The notes: generated from the sequence alone by a model not told the origin. Shown: positions 1 through 8,810, counted from the stretch's first letter. The stretch is 64,000 nt of DNA from Accumulibacter appositus (GCF_035440685.1 NZ_DAORMW010000026.1), one strand, 5' to 3'. Numbers and translations are program-made.

Positions 1-327
1 GAGATGCTGCGCGAACAGGCAGCTGGGCAAAGGCCGTCGGCGTGAATCGGGGGCCTCTGCGTCCGTCCAACCGAAAGAACTTCCTCGCGGCGTGTGCGTT
101 GTTTCGAGTGTCGCTCGTTCCCGGGAGATCACTTGCGCCTCCGCTTCTTTGAGTGCTGTCGCAGCCCGCGCGGTGATGCTGTCCGCGTCGTCGTTTATTT
201 TCCGGCGGCGGCTGGGTACCAAGTACCTCGTGCGTACCAGTGGCAGCGCGCCGGCTTCATGCCAAACGATTGACTTCCGGCCGCCCAGCCTTACAATCTC
301 CATAGCGACCGCCATCGCGGCGGTTCA

Positions 328-410
328 GTCCAACAAGGTTTATCTGCCGCGAGCCGCCAACGGTTGATCTGGTTGTTTTCGGGGCGGCAGATAAACGCTA
401 TTCGTTAGCC
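328..410 (+). repeat. attC-like integron recombination site 1
   Basis: An imperfect palindrome begins with GTCCAAC (328-334), which fits the R'' box RYYYAAC. It ends with GTTAGCC (404-410), close to the R' box GTTRRRY. Inside, TTTATCTGCCGC (339-350) pairs perfectly with GCGGCAGATAAA (384-395). The cassette-type gene at 418 starts eight bases after the right box, as expected just downstream of an attC. A related element lies at 32101-32183. No integrase gene is in the window, so this may be a cluster of attC sites lacking an integrase. A non-integron palindrome is the alternative. Confidence 0.55.
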
Positions 411-417
411 ATCTCAG

Positions 418-1200
418 ATGACCCGCGCCGCACCGCATCGCCTGTACCGATACCGAGGCCTCTTGGGCCCCGGCCTTGATCGTGTGCGCCAGATGATTCT
501 GGGCAGCGAACACTTCTTCACGTCACCTGCTAAGTTCAACGACCCGTTTGACTGCCGGCCAGTACATCGTTTGGACGGAACAGAGAGCGAGGTCCGCCAG
601 TACCTTCAGCGGCTCCTCGAGAAGTTCCAACCCGATCAGTCTCCCCATGACAGAGCGAACGAGATAGCAGCAATCCTCTCCGATCCGAGTCGCGATCCAC
701 GTCGTCCGGAGAATCTGCAACTGTTCGCCGCTCTCATCGCAACCTTTGCAACCGATCAGACGGGCGTACTTTGCCTCAGCGCAGCGCCTGACGTTCCCTT
801 GATGTGGTCGCACTACGCAGAATCACACGCTGGAGTGTGTCTTGGATTTGACTCCGAGTCCGACCACTTCGCGATCGCGCAACCGGTTCGATACACACGA
901 AACCGACCGACCATTGATCCAACGGCACAAACCAAGGCCCAGATGCTCGAAGCATCACTTTTTACGAAGTCGCTCGATTGGGCCTACGAAGAAGAGTGGC
1001 GCATCGTCGTCGAATCTGGCCCCGGTAAGTACTCGATGCCAAGGCGGCCACTGAGATCCGTTGTCACCGGCGCCACAATCTCACATGATCACTTCAAGGA
1101 GATCCTGGGCTGGATCAAGTCGCTGAAAGAGCCGATAGAGCTTTATCGAGCTGCTCCCTCTGCAAACACGTTCAACATGGAGCTACGGCGCTACCGCTAG
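418..1200 (+). CDS. DUF2971 domain protein, cassette-type gene
   Basis: The 260-residue protein has the DUF2971 pattern: an N-terminal LYRYR segment, a TSPAKFNDPFDC motif near residue 40, and a central GVLCLS followed by MWSHYAESHAGVCLGFD near residues 118-145. DUF2971 proteins are of unknown function and common in defence and mobile contexts. A WAYEEEWR stretch near residue 188 is also typical. The gene starts 8 bases after one attC-like hairpin and ends 5 bases before a second, which is the layout of an integron cassette. No signal peptide or membrane segment is seen. The family call is good; function is unknown. Confidence 0.85.
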   Translation: MTRAAPHRLYRYRGLLGPGLDRVRQMILGSEHFFTSPAKFNDPFDCRPVHRLDGTESEVRQYLQRLLEKFQPDQSPHDRANEIAAILSDPSRDPRRPENLQLFAALIATFATDQTGVLCLSAAPDVPLMWSHYAESHAGVCLGFDSESDHFAIAQPVRYTRNRPTIDPTAQTKAQMLEASLFTKSLDWAYEEEWRIVVESGPGKYSMPRRPLRSVVTGATISHDHFKEILGWIKSLKEPIELYRAAPSANTFNMELRRYR

Positions 1201-1204
1201 GGAG

Positions 1205-1255
1205 GGCTAACGAATAAGGATCGATCGAAGCCACGATCTGATCCGTTTGTTGGAC
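1205..1255 (+). repeat. attC-like integron recombination site 2
   Basis: Five bases after the preceding stop, GGCTAAC (1205-1211) and GTTGGAC (1249-1255) form the outer boxes. Between them GGATCGATCG (1218-1227) pairs with CGATC-T-GATCC (1234-1244), leaving one extra T unpaired, the extrahelical base typical of attC. The outer boxes are those of site 1 read on the opposite strand, and the extra base lies on the 3' arm. The element is therefore probably inverted relative to site 1, which is unusual for an ordinary cassette array. Confidence 0.5.
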
Positions 1256-1706
1256 GAGCCCCGTGTTACCGCCGGAGAGGCGTAGCTGTTTCGAGAAGGT
1301 GAACTGTCGGGGCGTTTAGTGCGGCGGTAGCCGCGTCATTGCGAGGAGCACGGTGGTCAGCAAACGGAAACGGACGCTAGAGAGGTGTGCCAGAAGCAGT
1401 CATTGAAGCCGCCTAGGTGTAGGCTATCGACCTAGAAAGCAAAGTGCCGCTTTCTACGGTTATTTGGTACTGCAAAGAGACAGCAAACAATGGGCGCGGA
1501 GCCTGCTACGGTGAAGCTTGCAGCATTCCGAGCGACGCCGAGTTACGGAGCAAGACTGTCGCCATAAAGCAAAATTGGGCGGCACAAGACCCCATGGTTT
1601 TCACCCACGGGAATTCCTCATCTGTAAATACACCAACTGATTCAAGCTCTAAAATCCGTCATTTTCTGAAGCAGTTGTCTAAACCATACGTACGAAAGGA
1701 ATGATC
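1256..1706. other. No supported gene; contains a partial palindromic repeat
   Basis: I see no convincing coding region here. The string CGTCATTGCGAGGAGC at 1334-1349 matches the core of a repeat at 18.5 kb (18587-18597 region). A short open frame from 1444 to 1704 has no recognisable features. The segment may hold a decayed cassette or a cassette without a gene. Confidence 0.5.
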
Positions 1707-1895
1707 ATGAGCGGTAATTTTAAAATTGGTGATGTCGTTCTCCTAAAATCGGGCGGCGAAGCGATGACCGTCGAGGGTTACGAAGACGGTGAAAATACAC
1801 CCCTCGTCAAATGTGTATGGAGCGATAAAGGCAAAGTACAGCGTGGCAACTTCATTGAGGCTACCCTCGAAAAGGCAAACTACGACGTGGTTTAG
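1707..1895 (+). CDS. DUF2158 (YodC-like) small protein, cassette gene
   Basis: The 62-residue protein matches the DUF2158 pattern: GDVVLLKSGG near residue 8, then MTVEGYEDG and a VKCVW segment near residue 34, followed by a basic stretch and an acidic end. The family is a small beta-barrel of unknown function and is frequent in integron cassettes. I chose ATG 1707 over ATG 1701 because AAGGA at 1696-1700 is correctly spaced for 1707. An attC-like site begins 12 bases after the stop. The gene is slightly AT-richer than the core genes. Confidence 0.85.
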   Translation: MSGNFKIGDVVLLKSGGEAMTVEGYEDGENTPLVKCVWSDKGKVQRGNFIEATLEKANYDVV

Positions 1896-1906
1896 CGCTG
1901 CATGCC

Positions 1907-1972
1907 GCCCAATCCGGCGCTCAGCCTGCCCTGCGCAACAGGCCGCGCAGGCCGGTTAGTTCTACGTTGGGC
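1907..1972 (+). repeat. attC-like integron recombination site 3
   Basis: This is the best attC candidate in the window. The outer boxes are GCCCAAT (1907-1913) and GTTGGGC (1966-1972). They are complementary except for one base, and the right box fits GTTRRRY exactly. Inner arms CCGG...GCCTGC and GCAGGCCGG pair, with extra bases on the 5' arm, as expected for a site in the same orientation as the upstream DUF2158 gene. The total length of 66 bases is normal for attC. Confidence 0.7.
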
Positions 1973-1975
1973 GTC

Positions 1976-2242
1976 ATGACCTTCGGGGAAGGCGGAACGA
2001 AGACTCGTTGCTATGGAGTCCCACCACGCCCAGTATCCCCGGCGCCGACGCGCGCCAATCCCGCGCGCTTCACCCCCGGTGGAATCACCGCTCTGGTCGC
2101 CGTCGGGCTGGTCCTGCTCGACGACCTGTACGACGTCCAGGACGCCCTGCACGGCGACGCAAGCACGCTGCCGGTTGCCTTGGCCGGGTTCCTCTCGATG
2201 GCGGAAGGGGTACAACAGCAGCTTCAGAAGAAATGCCTGTAG
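1976..2242 (+). CDS. Hypothetical small protein, possible cassette ORF
   Basis: An open frame of 88 residues begins at ATG 1976, four bases after the right box of the attC-like site, the usual position of a cassette start. The C-terminal half is predicted to be helical and hydrophobic (ITALVAVGLVLLDDLYDVQDAL). I do not recognise the family. Other overlapping frames of similar length exist here, so coding status is uncertain. Confidence 0.3.
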   Translation: MTFGEGGTKTRCYGVPPRPVSPAPTRANPARFTPGGITALVAVGLVLLDDLYDVQDALHGDASTLPVALAGFLSMAEGVQQQLQKKCL

Positions 2243-2353
2243 GCGTGCAGCGAGCTGGCCAGCGAGATTAGGAGCTGGCTCGACGCGTTGAGGGCGTTTC
2301 GGCGAGAACGGACACTAATGCTCATGGTGACTCACAGCCAGCACCCTACTTCG

Positions 2354-3961
2354 TCGGCCCTGCAAAATGCCTGAAAGCCGCATGGACGCTAGGTTTTGAC
2401 GGGAAATTGCCCCATCGAGATCCCCGAGAAATTAAAATAGAGGCTACCGAAACCTGAGAGAAATCGAGGGCAACGCAGATGGCAACTGACGACTTTTTCC
2501 GCTCCCGGCTGGACCAGATGATCGATCTTCGACACCCGCTGGTGGTCCTGTCGAGCCGAATCCCCTGGTCGCAGCTCGAAAGCGTTCTCGCTCCTGCCTT
2601 CGCTCGCCAGAGCCGCGACGGCAAAGTCATCGAACGCGATGACATGTTCGGGCCGACGCTGCAAGTTGCCGGTGGCGGCACCAGTCCCGCCGGCCGTCCC
2701 AGACTGCCGATTCGGCTCATGGCCGCACTGCTTTACCTCAAGCACGCCTTCAACCTCAGCGACGAAGAGCTCGTCGCCCGCTGGTCCGAGAATGTCGTCT
2801 GGCAATACTTCAGCGGTCTCGACTACTACACGCCGAAGCTGCCGTGCGATGCCACCCAGATCGGCCGCTTTCGCAGCGCCATCGGCGAAGCCGGCGTTGA
2901 AGAACTGCTCAAGGCGACGATCGATACCGCCGTACAGACCAAGGCCGTGCGTCCGAGCGAGTTCGAGCGGGTCATCGTTGATAGCACCGTGCAGGAAAAG
3001 GCCATCGCCCACCCGGTCGATAGTCGCTTGCTGGAAATCGCCCGTGCCAAGGTCGTGCAAGCCGCCAAGCAAGTCGGCATCACCCTGAAACAGACCTTCG
3101 TCAAAGAAGGTCGGGAACTGCGCCGCAAGGCTGCCGGTTATGCCCACGCCAGGCAATCCAACCGCCTGCGGCGTACCGTCAAGCGCCAACGCACCATCCT
3201 CGGCATCGTCCTGCGCGAGATCACGCGCAAGCTGCCGACAATCAGCAACGGCTGCGCCACGGCCATCGCCCGTCTGAACACCCTGCTCGAACGCGCCGAG
3301 CGTATCCGTACGCAACAACCGAAAGACAAGAACAAGCTCTACGCCCTGCATGCCCCCGAAGTCGAGTGCATCAGCAAAGGCAAAGCCCGCAAGCGTTACG
3401 AGTTCGGCGTCAAGGCGAGCATCGTCGTGACCCACAAGAACGGTCTGCTGGTCGGCGCCCGCAGTTTCCCCGGCAATCCTTACGACGGCCACGTTCTCTC
3501 GGCACAGCTGGAGCAGACCAATATCCTGCTCGAAGGCGCTGGCAAGCTACCCAAGCAGGTCTTCGTCGATCTCGGCTATCGCGGCATTGATCATGACAAT
3601 CCGAATGTCGAAGTCATTCACCGCGGCAAGTACCGGTCGCTGACTCAGCTGCAGCGTCGCTGTCTCCGGCGCCGACCGGCGGTCGAGCCGACGATCGGCC
3701 ATCTGAAGGCAAATCACCGGATGGATCGCTGCTGGTTGAAAGGCAAACTCGGCGACGCCCTGCATACGGTGCTGTGTGCTACCGGCTTCAACCTGCGCTG
3801 GTTGTTGCGGGCGATGGTTCGCCTGGGACTGAAGGCGGTTTTTTTGCGCTCACTTTGGCGGCGTCTGCTGGCGGCGATTTTAGAGAATGAGGCTCGGCGG
3901 GATGCGCGTCGCGCACCGGGCGTCGTGTTTCAGGGCTGGTAAACGGATTCTGCAGGGCCGA
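2354..3961 (+). mobile_element. Complete 1608-bp insertion sequence, IS5/IS1182-like
   Basis: The element is bounded by inverted repeats beginning TCGGCCCTGCA (2354) and ending TGCAGGGCCGA (3961); the match extends about 15 bases with one mismatch. The same 8-bp string CTACTTCG flanks it on both sides (2346-2353 and 3962-3969), read here as a target duplication. It holds one transposase gene filling most of its length. The intact ends, single long frame and identical duplication suggest a recent insertion. Confidence 0.9.
2479..3942 (+). CDS. IS5/IS1182-type DDE transposase
   Basis: The 487-residue protein cuts and joins the ends of its insertion sequence. The N-terminal part (LRHPLVVLSSRIPWSQLESVLAPAF, then RPRLPIRLMAALLYLKHAFNLSDEELVARW) is the DUF772-type domain. 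The region around VIVDSTVQEKAIAHPVD near residue 165 carries the first acidic residue of the DDE site. FVDLGYRGID near residue 370 carries the second, and the C-terminal RRPAVEPTIGHLK carries the glutamate. The frame is intact, so the element may be active. Assignment between the IS5 and IS1182 families is uncertain. Confidence 0.92.
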   Translation: MATDDFFRSRLDQMIDLRHPLVVLSSRIPWSQLESVLAPAFARQSRDGKVIERDDMFGPTLQVAGGGTSPAGRPRLPIRLMAALLYLKHAFNLSDEELVARWSENVVWQYFSGLDYYTPKLPCDATQIGRFRSAIGEAGVEELLKATIDTAVQTKAVRPSEFERVIVDSTVQEKAIAHPVDSRLLEIARAKVVQAAKQVGITLKQTFVKEGRELRRKAAGYAHARQSNRLRRTVKRQRTILGIVLREITRKLPTISNGCATAIARLNTLLERAERIRTQQPKDKNKLYALHAPEVECISKGKARKRYEFGVKASIVVTHKNGLLVGARSFPGNPYDGHVLSAQLEQTNILLEGAGKLPKQVFVDLGYRGIDHDNPNVEVIHRGKYRSLTQLQRRCLRRRPAVEPTIGHLKANHRMDRCWLKGKLGDALHTVLCATGFNLRWLLRAMVRLGLKAVFLRSLWRRLLAAILENEARRDARRAPGVVFQGW

Positions 3962-4430
3962 CTACTTCGCCGCCGCCAGCAACCATGCGCCGTTCTTCGT
4001 TGTCAGCGACGACATCACGGCCGAAAACGCACTTGAGGGGGCCTCGATGTTCCGGTCCAGCGCCGTCAGCTTGGGCAACAACCCGGAAGCGCTGGACGAT
4101 GGCGGCTGGTGGGCCGCGGACACCTTGGGGAAATGGCGAAGGCGCTTCTCGACACCGTCGTCAATGCGCAGATGGACAGCCGTAGGCTGTAGCGATGTGG
4201 CAGGAAGTCATGCACAGACCCGGCCGCGCGCGGTGTTCTTTGCTTCTAGCGTTGTTCGGTCGGTTCCGTTCCGTTCCGTGACTATCACGCAAGCGCCAAT
4301 TGTAGGGCCGCGCCGGCCCTGCACGGTGAATCGCGACAGGGATCGACCCTCGGTGTATTGCGTGCCGACCGTGCGACCGGTGCGCATTGACGAAACTTGC
4401 CTACCATTCGCCTACCGGCTTTGCAGATAA

Positions 4431-4457
4431 CAAAAACCAGACCCCGGAAGTCTGGTT
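4431..4457 (-). terminator. Rho-independent terminator of tRNA-Thr
   Basis: On the minus strand, AACCAGAC (4457-4450) and GTCTGGTT (4442-4435) form an 8-bp stem with a 7-base loop, followed by a T-run. It lies 16 bases past the tRNA CCA end. Confidence 0.8.
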
Positions 4458-4473
4458 AAGTGTTTGTTTTTTC

Positions 4474-4547
4474 TGGTGCCTCCGGTCGGAATCGAACCAA
4501 CACCTGATGATTACAAATCAACTGCACGACCTTCATGCTACGGAGGC
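4474..4547 (-). tRNA. tRNA-Thr (anticodon TGT)
   Basis: The minus strand folds into a tRNA. The acceptor is GCCTCCG/CGGAGGC with discriminator A and an encoded CCA. The anticodon loop is TTTGTAA, with one mismatch in its stem. The T arm is GTTGG-TTCGATT-CCGAC. The D arm (GCAT/GTGC with a 7-base loop) lacks the usual GGTAGAGC string but pairs. A terminator follows. It sits at the right edge of the accessory DNA at 1-4.2 kb and could mark an integration boundary. Confidence 0.88.
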
Positions 4548-4810
4548 AGGTACGGCTAACGAGGCGCTGATTATAGCCGAATCGCTATTCTGCGGTGGCC
4601 ACTGCCGCGGAAACGCCGGCACGGGTGCCGATCGCGGGCGCTGTGCGCGCTGGATCGGCAGCAAAGCGATCAGCCGTGTGGCGTCGAGAAAGTGCTGCTC
4701 GACGTCGCCAGGTGTCTGATCTATCGCGACTTCCGCTGTACGGCATGCTTTCTCCCCGGCGGGCACGCTGTTAGAATGCCGCGACTCGTATGTCTTGTTG
4801 ATGGAAGCGC

Positions 4811-6616
4811 ATGCCAGCTCTCACGAACCCGTCGGAAATTGCCCGCGAAGCCTTTCGCCTGTTGGCTAGCCGGCGGATGTCGCCGTCACCCGAGAACTAT
4901 CGGGCCCTCTACCATGAGATCGCCGGTACTTCCGCTGGCACTGCGGCGCCGTTTCCGGAGCGTGAGCTGAAGGCTCTGCTGAGCGCCCTGCCGAAAGACG
5001 AACCGGCGCAGCAGCGTTTGCTGAAGCGCTTCGAACAGGCCTTCAAGGGCAAGACCTGGGATGAACTCAAGCGCGGCCTGGGCGAGCTCTTCGCGCAGCT
5101 CGGCAAGGAGCAGGATCTTCCCTGGGGCGAGCTGTTCGCCGGCTTTCTGCGGCAGTGGGAGAGCAAGCAGGCGGGCCTGACCGTCGCCCGCAAGCGCGAG
5201 GCGTTCGAGCGGGTGTTGGCCAACGCGGCGGGCAATAGCGAGCTGCTTTTCACACGTTTGCAGGGGCTGGTCAGGTCGTGGTCGCTCAATGCGCCGATGG
5301 ACGACGAGATGTCCCTGGTCGAGGAGGAGAAGGCCGCGGCGAATACGCCGGGCAAGGCGTCGCCAATGGATGGCCGGGCGCCTGCGAAAGCGCAGGAGAG
5401 CAGTGCGCAGGCGGCCGCGTTGTCGGCCGAGCTGTCTGAGATTTTCGCTCATTCGCTGGAGGTGTTGATACCGTCGCTGCTGCAGGATGAGCCGGAGCTG
5501 GTGGCCGACGCAAAAGCCCTCGCGCACAAGATTCGCACCGCCACCTCGCGCGCGGCGATGGATGGCTTGCAGGCCAGCATCAAGCGCTTTTCTTTCCGCC
5601 TCGAGCTGCTTGCCGAAGACCGCGTCGAACTGCGCGCGGGCCTGCTCAATCTGCTGCAATTGCTGATCGAGAACGTCGGCGAGCTGGTCGTTGAAGACCG
5701 TTGGCTTTCCGGCCAGATCGAGATCGTGCGCGACATCGTCGCTGGCCCGCTGAGTATCCGCTCGATCAGCGATGCCGAAACGAGGCTCAAGGAAGTGATC
5801 TACAAGCAGAGCCAGCTGAAGCACAGCCTCAACGAAGCGCGCGAAAGCCTCAAGCAGATGCTGGCCGGTTTCGTCGATCACCTGGCCGAGTTTGCCGATT
5901 CGACTTCGGAGTATCACGACAAGATCGAGATCTGCGCCGACCGCATCAGCGCCGCCGACGACATTGCCGAGCTGGAAGACGTCCTTGCGGAAGTGATCCG
6001 CGAGACGAAGATCATTCAACTCAACGCCCAGCGCTCGCGTGATGAGCTGCGCAATGCCAAACAGAGCGTCGAGGAAGCCGAAAAACGCATCGGTGAATTG
6101 CAGGCCGAGCTTGACAAGGCCAGCACCCTGGTTCGACACGATCAGCTGACCGGGGTACTCAATCGCCGTGGCCTCGAGGAAGCATTCGAGAAGGAGACGG
6201 CGCGCGCGCAGCGCCGCCAATCGACCCTCTGCGTCGCCTTGCTCGACATCGACAACTTCAAGAAGCTCAACGACAGCCTCGGACACGACGCCGGTGACGC
6301 GGCGCTGATCCACCTGACGACGGTCATTCGCGAGACGATGCGTCCGCAGGATACGGTCGCCCGCTTCGGTGGCGAGGAGTTCATCATCCTGCTCCCCGAT
6401 ACGCCGCTCGAGGACGCGCAGACGGCGCTGGTCCGCCTGCAACGCGAGCTGACCCGGCGTATTTTCCTGCACAACAACAACCGGCAGCTGATCACCTTCA
6501 GCGCGGGCCTGACCGATCTGCGTGCCGGTGATACGCAGGCTTCGGTCAGCAAACGCGCCGACGAGGCGATGTTCGCCGCCAAGCAGGCCGGCAAGAATCG
6601 CGTCTTGCTGGGCTGA
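4811..6616 (+). CDS. GGDEF-domain diguanylate cyclase
   Basis: The 601-residue protein makes cyclic di-GMP from two GTP. The C-terminal GGDEF domain starts near LTGVLNRRGLEEAFEKE (residue 443). The active-site loop is RFGGEEF near residues 517-523, and an RPQD motif five residues before it fits the inhibitory I-site. Roughly the first 430 residues are helical with a long coiled coil (about residues 320-440). No membrane segment is visible, so it is probably cytoplasmic. The long N-terminal helical region resembles pseudomonad DGCs with an N-terminal regulatory helix bundle. It is transcribed alone; the neighbour downstream is convergent. Confidence 0.93.
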   Translation: MPALTNPSEIAREAFRLLASRRMSPSPENYRALYHEIAGTSAGTAAPFPERELKALLSALPKDEPAQQRLLKRFEQAFKGKTWDELKRGLGELFAQLGKEQDLPWGELFAGFLRQWESKQAGLTVARKREAFERVLANAAGNSELLFTRLQGLVRSWSLNAPMDDEMSLVEEEKAAANTPGKASPMDGRAPAKAQESSAQAAALSAELSEIFAHSLEVLIPSLLQDEPELVADAKALAHKIRTATSRAAMDGLQASIKRFSFRLELLAEDRVELRAGLLNLLQLLIENVGELVVEDRWLSGQIEIVRDIVAGPLSIRSISDAETRLKEVIYKQSQLKHSLNEARESLKQMLAGFVDHLAEFADSTSEYHDKIEICADRISAADDIAELEDVLAEVIRETKIIQLNAQRSRDELRNAKQSVEEAEKRIGELQAELDKASTLVRHDQLTGVLNRRGLEEAFEKETARAQRRQSTLCVALLDIDNFKKLNDSLGHDAGDAALIHLTTVIRETMRPQDTVARFGGEEFIILLPDTPLEDAQTALVRLQRELTRRIFLHNNNRQLITFSAGLTDLRAGDTQASVSKRADEAMFAAKQAGKNRVLLG

Positions 6617-6662
6617 GCAGCTGTCGCCGGCCAGGCGCGACCGGCGGACGCCGCTCGTGGCG

Positions 6663-7478
6663 CTACGCTTGCCCGCAGGCTTGCCCGGTCGCCGCGCGCG
6701 GCGCGCCGCTGGCCAGGACCCTGAGCACTTCGCCGGCAGCCAGCAGGCCGAAGGTGGCGGTGACGCAGACCGAAGAACCGTAACCGGCGCAGTTCAGTCC
6801 GCTGAGCGTCGGTGCTTGCCCGCCCGCCGTGGCGGCTTCGGGATAGCGAAGCGCTTCGCTCGAGAAGACCGCAGCAACGCCGAATTTCTTCTTTGGCTCG
6901 CGCGTGAAGCCATGGTCCTTGCGCAGCACCGAGCGCAGCCTGGCGAGCAGGGGATCCTGGCTGCTCAAGGCCAGGTCGGCGATCTGAATGCGCGTCGCGT
7001 CGATCTGGCCGCCGGCGCCACCGGCAGTGATCAGCGGCAGCGCGCAACGTCGCGCGCAGGCGATCATCGCCGCCTTGGTACGCACCTGGTCGATGGCGTC
7101 GATCACATAGTCGAAAGGACCGGCGAAAAGCGCATCGACGTTCTCCGGGGTCACGAAATCCTCGACTTCGCTGACCGTGCAGGCTGGATTGATGGCCTGG
7201 ATGCGCTGCGCCATGGCGCTGACCTTGGCCTTGCCGAACTCGCCGTCGAGGGCGTGTACCTGGCGGTTGACGTTGGACTCGGCAACCATGTCCAGATCAA
7301 TCAGGGTAATTTTTCCGATCGCCGAGCGGGCCAATGATTCGGCGGCCCAGGATCCGACCCCACCGATGCCGACGACGGCGATATGGGCGCGCTGAAAGCG
7401 CGCCAGCGCAGCCGCACCGTACAGGCGCGCGATACCCGCGAAGCGACGTTCCAGGTCGGCCGCCGCCAGCTCAGTCAT
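6663..7478 (-). CDS. tcdA: tRNA threonylcarbamoyladenosine dehydratase TcdA
   Basis: The protein cyclises the threonylcarbamoyl group at A37 of tRNAs that read ANN codons. It is an E1-like ThiF-fold enzyme: VVGIGGVGSWAAESLARS near residue 33 is the ATP-binding glycine loop, LIDLDMVAESNVNRQ follows, and DYVIDAID marks the adenylation region. I chose ATG 7478 because it overlaps the upstream stop codon in an ATGA arrangement and matches the usual family length (about 270 residues). The upstream Hpt/HD-GYP gene is therefore translationally coupled to it. Confidence 0.93.
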   Translation of the reverse strand: MTELAAADLERRFAGIARLYGAAALARFQRAHIAVVGIGGVGSWAAESLARSAIGKITLIDLDMVAESNVNRQVHALDGEFGKAKVSAMAQRIQAINPACTVSEVEDFVTPENVDALFAGPFDYVIDAIDQVRTKAAMIACARRCALPLITAGGAGGQIDATRIQIADLALSSQDPLLARLRSVLRKDHGFTREPKKKFGVAAVFSSEALRYPEAATAGGQAPTLSGLNCAGYGSSVCVTATFGLLAAGEVLRVLASGAPRAATGQACGQA

Positions 7479-8581
7479 CGGTTTTCGGTGGCGCGCCGTA
7501 TTACCTGATTGAAGGGCTCGATCCATTCCGGAGCAAATTGCTGGTCGCAGGCGTTGACTTCGGCAATGGCTCGCAACAGCGAACGTTTGCGACCGCGCTC
7601 GGCGTGCTTCAGCATTACCGCCTCGAAAGCATCGACAATGGCCAGTACCTTGGCACCGGGGCAGATTTGTTCGCTCTTAAGCCCATCCGGGTAACCATTC
7701 CCGGAGGACGTTTCATGATGTTGCGCGACCATTTCGGCGGCGGTCGACCAGCCGTCCATGCGTGACAGCAGGCCGGCTGCGTGCACCGGATGCGCGCGCA
7801 TGATGCGTTGCTCTGCGGGAGTCAGAACGCTGGCGCGAAGCCACACCGACTCGGGAAGAAACATCATGCCGACGTCGTGCATGTAAATGCCCGCTTCCAG
7901 TTGCACCGGGTCAATAGGGTCACCGGCCATCTGATTGGTTTCCAGTGCCAGACGCAGGATGCGCATGGTTCGACCCTCGAAACGTGGCGAGCGCATTTCG
8001 AACTGATTGGCGAGCGTCAGAAAGAAAAGCAGGTCGTCGGCTGCCCGTGATCTGTAGCCATCGCCCTGGCCACGTTGTGTTTCTCTGGCCATGAGCGGGA
8101 TGGCAACCGGCCGGTTGCCGGTAACCGCTTCGACCACTGCGGCGACGCAGGCGCCCACTCCCGATGGTGTTGCCGCCGCCAGCTTTTCCAGACCCTCGAT
8201 CAGGAGTTGTAGTTGCAGGCCGGCGAGCGATTGCCCCGAGGAAAGTCGTTCAACCGCCAGCTCCAGGCGATCCACGGTCAGCAATAGGGCTTCGGCAATG
8301 GCGTCGGAGAATGGTAGATCGCCGTTGCGCACCCGTACCAGAACCGACTCCATCGGGTGCACGATGGCCACCGCCACTTCAATCCTGCACAGCGCCGCAT
8401 CGCCCTTTATGTTGTGCAGGGTGCGGAACAGATTGCCGACGACCGCGGGTTCCGTGGGATGATTTCGAAGGCGGGCGACGTCACGTTCGATCGTCGGCGC
8501 GTATTCCGAAAGGATGTCGATGAACTCCTGCAGGGCGTCCCGGTCGGTCACGACCGCCTCACGCATCGTTGAAGCATCCAT
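7475..8581 (-). CDS. Hpt domain plus HD-GYP domain signalling protein
   Basis: This 368-residue protein joins two signalling modules. Residues about 1-110 form a histidine phosphotransfer domain with the phospho-acceptor motif LHNIKGDA near residue 57. Residues about 190-350 form an HD-GYP type domain: YMHDVG near 235, AHPVHAAGLL near 268, and QHHETSSGNGYPDGL near 290. HD-GYP domains degrade cyclic di-GMP. No receiver domain is present, so phosphate would come from a separate kinase. The stop overlaps the start of tcdA. A GGDEF cyclase gene lies close by. Confidence 0.88.
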   Translation of the reverse strand: MDASTMREAVVTDRDALQEFIDILSEYAPTIERDVARLRNHPTEPAVVGNLFRTLHNIKGDAALCRIEVAVAIVHPMESVLVRVRNGDLPFSDAIAEALLLTVDRLELAVERLSSGQSLAGLQLQLLIEGLEKLAAATPSGVGACVAAVVEAVTGNRPVAIPLMARETQRGQGDGYRSRAADDLLFFLTLANQFEMRSPRFEGRTMRILRLALETNQMAGDPIDPVQLEAGIYMHDVGMMFLPESVWLRASVLTPAEQRIMRAHPVHAAGLLSRMDGWSTAAEMVAQHHETSSGNGYPDGLKSEQICPGAKVLAIVDAFEAVMLKHAERGRKRSLLRAIAEVNACDQQFAPEWIEPFNQVIRRATENR

Positions 8582-8810
8582 TGTTCGCGTTCCTTGGTAT
8601 TCTTTTCCGCCATTTTACCGGATCGCACACTGGGCCAAGTTATCCATATAATTTATGCGGTCTCCCAATCCGGCCCCGCCTTTCGGTTGTGAATATGCCT
8701 CGGGACTATCCCGTCCGGCGTGCATTGGAGACTTGGCATAATGCGGAGAAATGGCCCTTTTGGCGGATTGCTGGGCTAAACTGCGCTTTTTTCGTTGAGA
8801 AGGATTCCCC

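Larger units (their letters stand above)
2272..4192 (+). pseudogene. Small DUF3077/DUF6124-like gene disrupted by an insertion sequence
   Basis: If the insertion sequence and one copy of its 8-bp duplication are removed, the flanks read through as one frame: a GDSQPAPYFAAASNHAPFF segment, then ITAENALEGASMF, then LDDGGWWAADTLGK. A shift of frame near 4128 then gives MAKALLDTVVNAQMDSRRL and a stop at 4190. The pattern (ALE.AS ... AKALLD near the end) resembles short Pseudomonas DUF3077/DUF6124 proteins of unknown function. The gene is broken twice: by the element and by an apparent frameshift. No clear start codon is visible upstream. Confidence 0.5.

Noticed and set aside
92..367. Plus-strand frame of 91 codons at the left edge
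   Set aside because: Arg/Ala/Ser-rich shadow-like sequence running into the attC-like hairpin; no family signal.
2389..3492. Minus-strand frame of 367 codons within the insertion sequence
   Set aside because: Antisense to the transposase and partly running past its start; no family match.
4886..6472. Open frame of 528 codons opposite the GGDEF gene
   Set aside because: Antisense shadow; the plus-strand protein has clear GGEEF and coiled-coil features.
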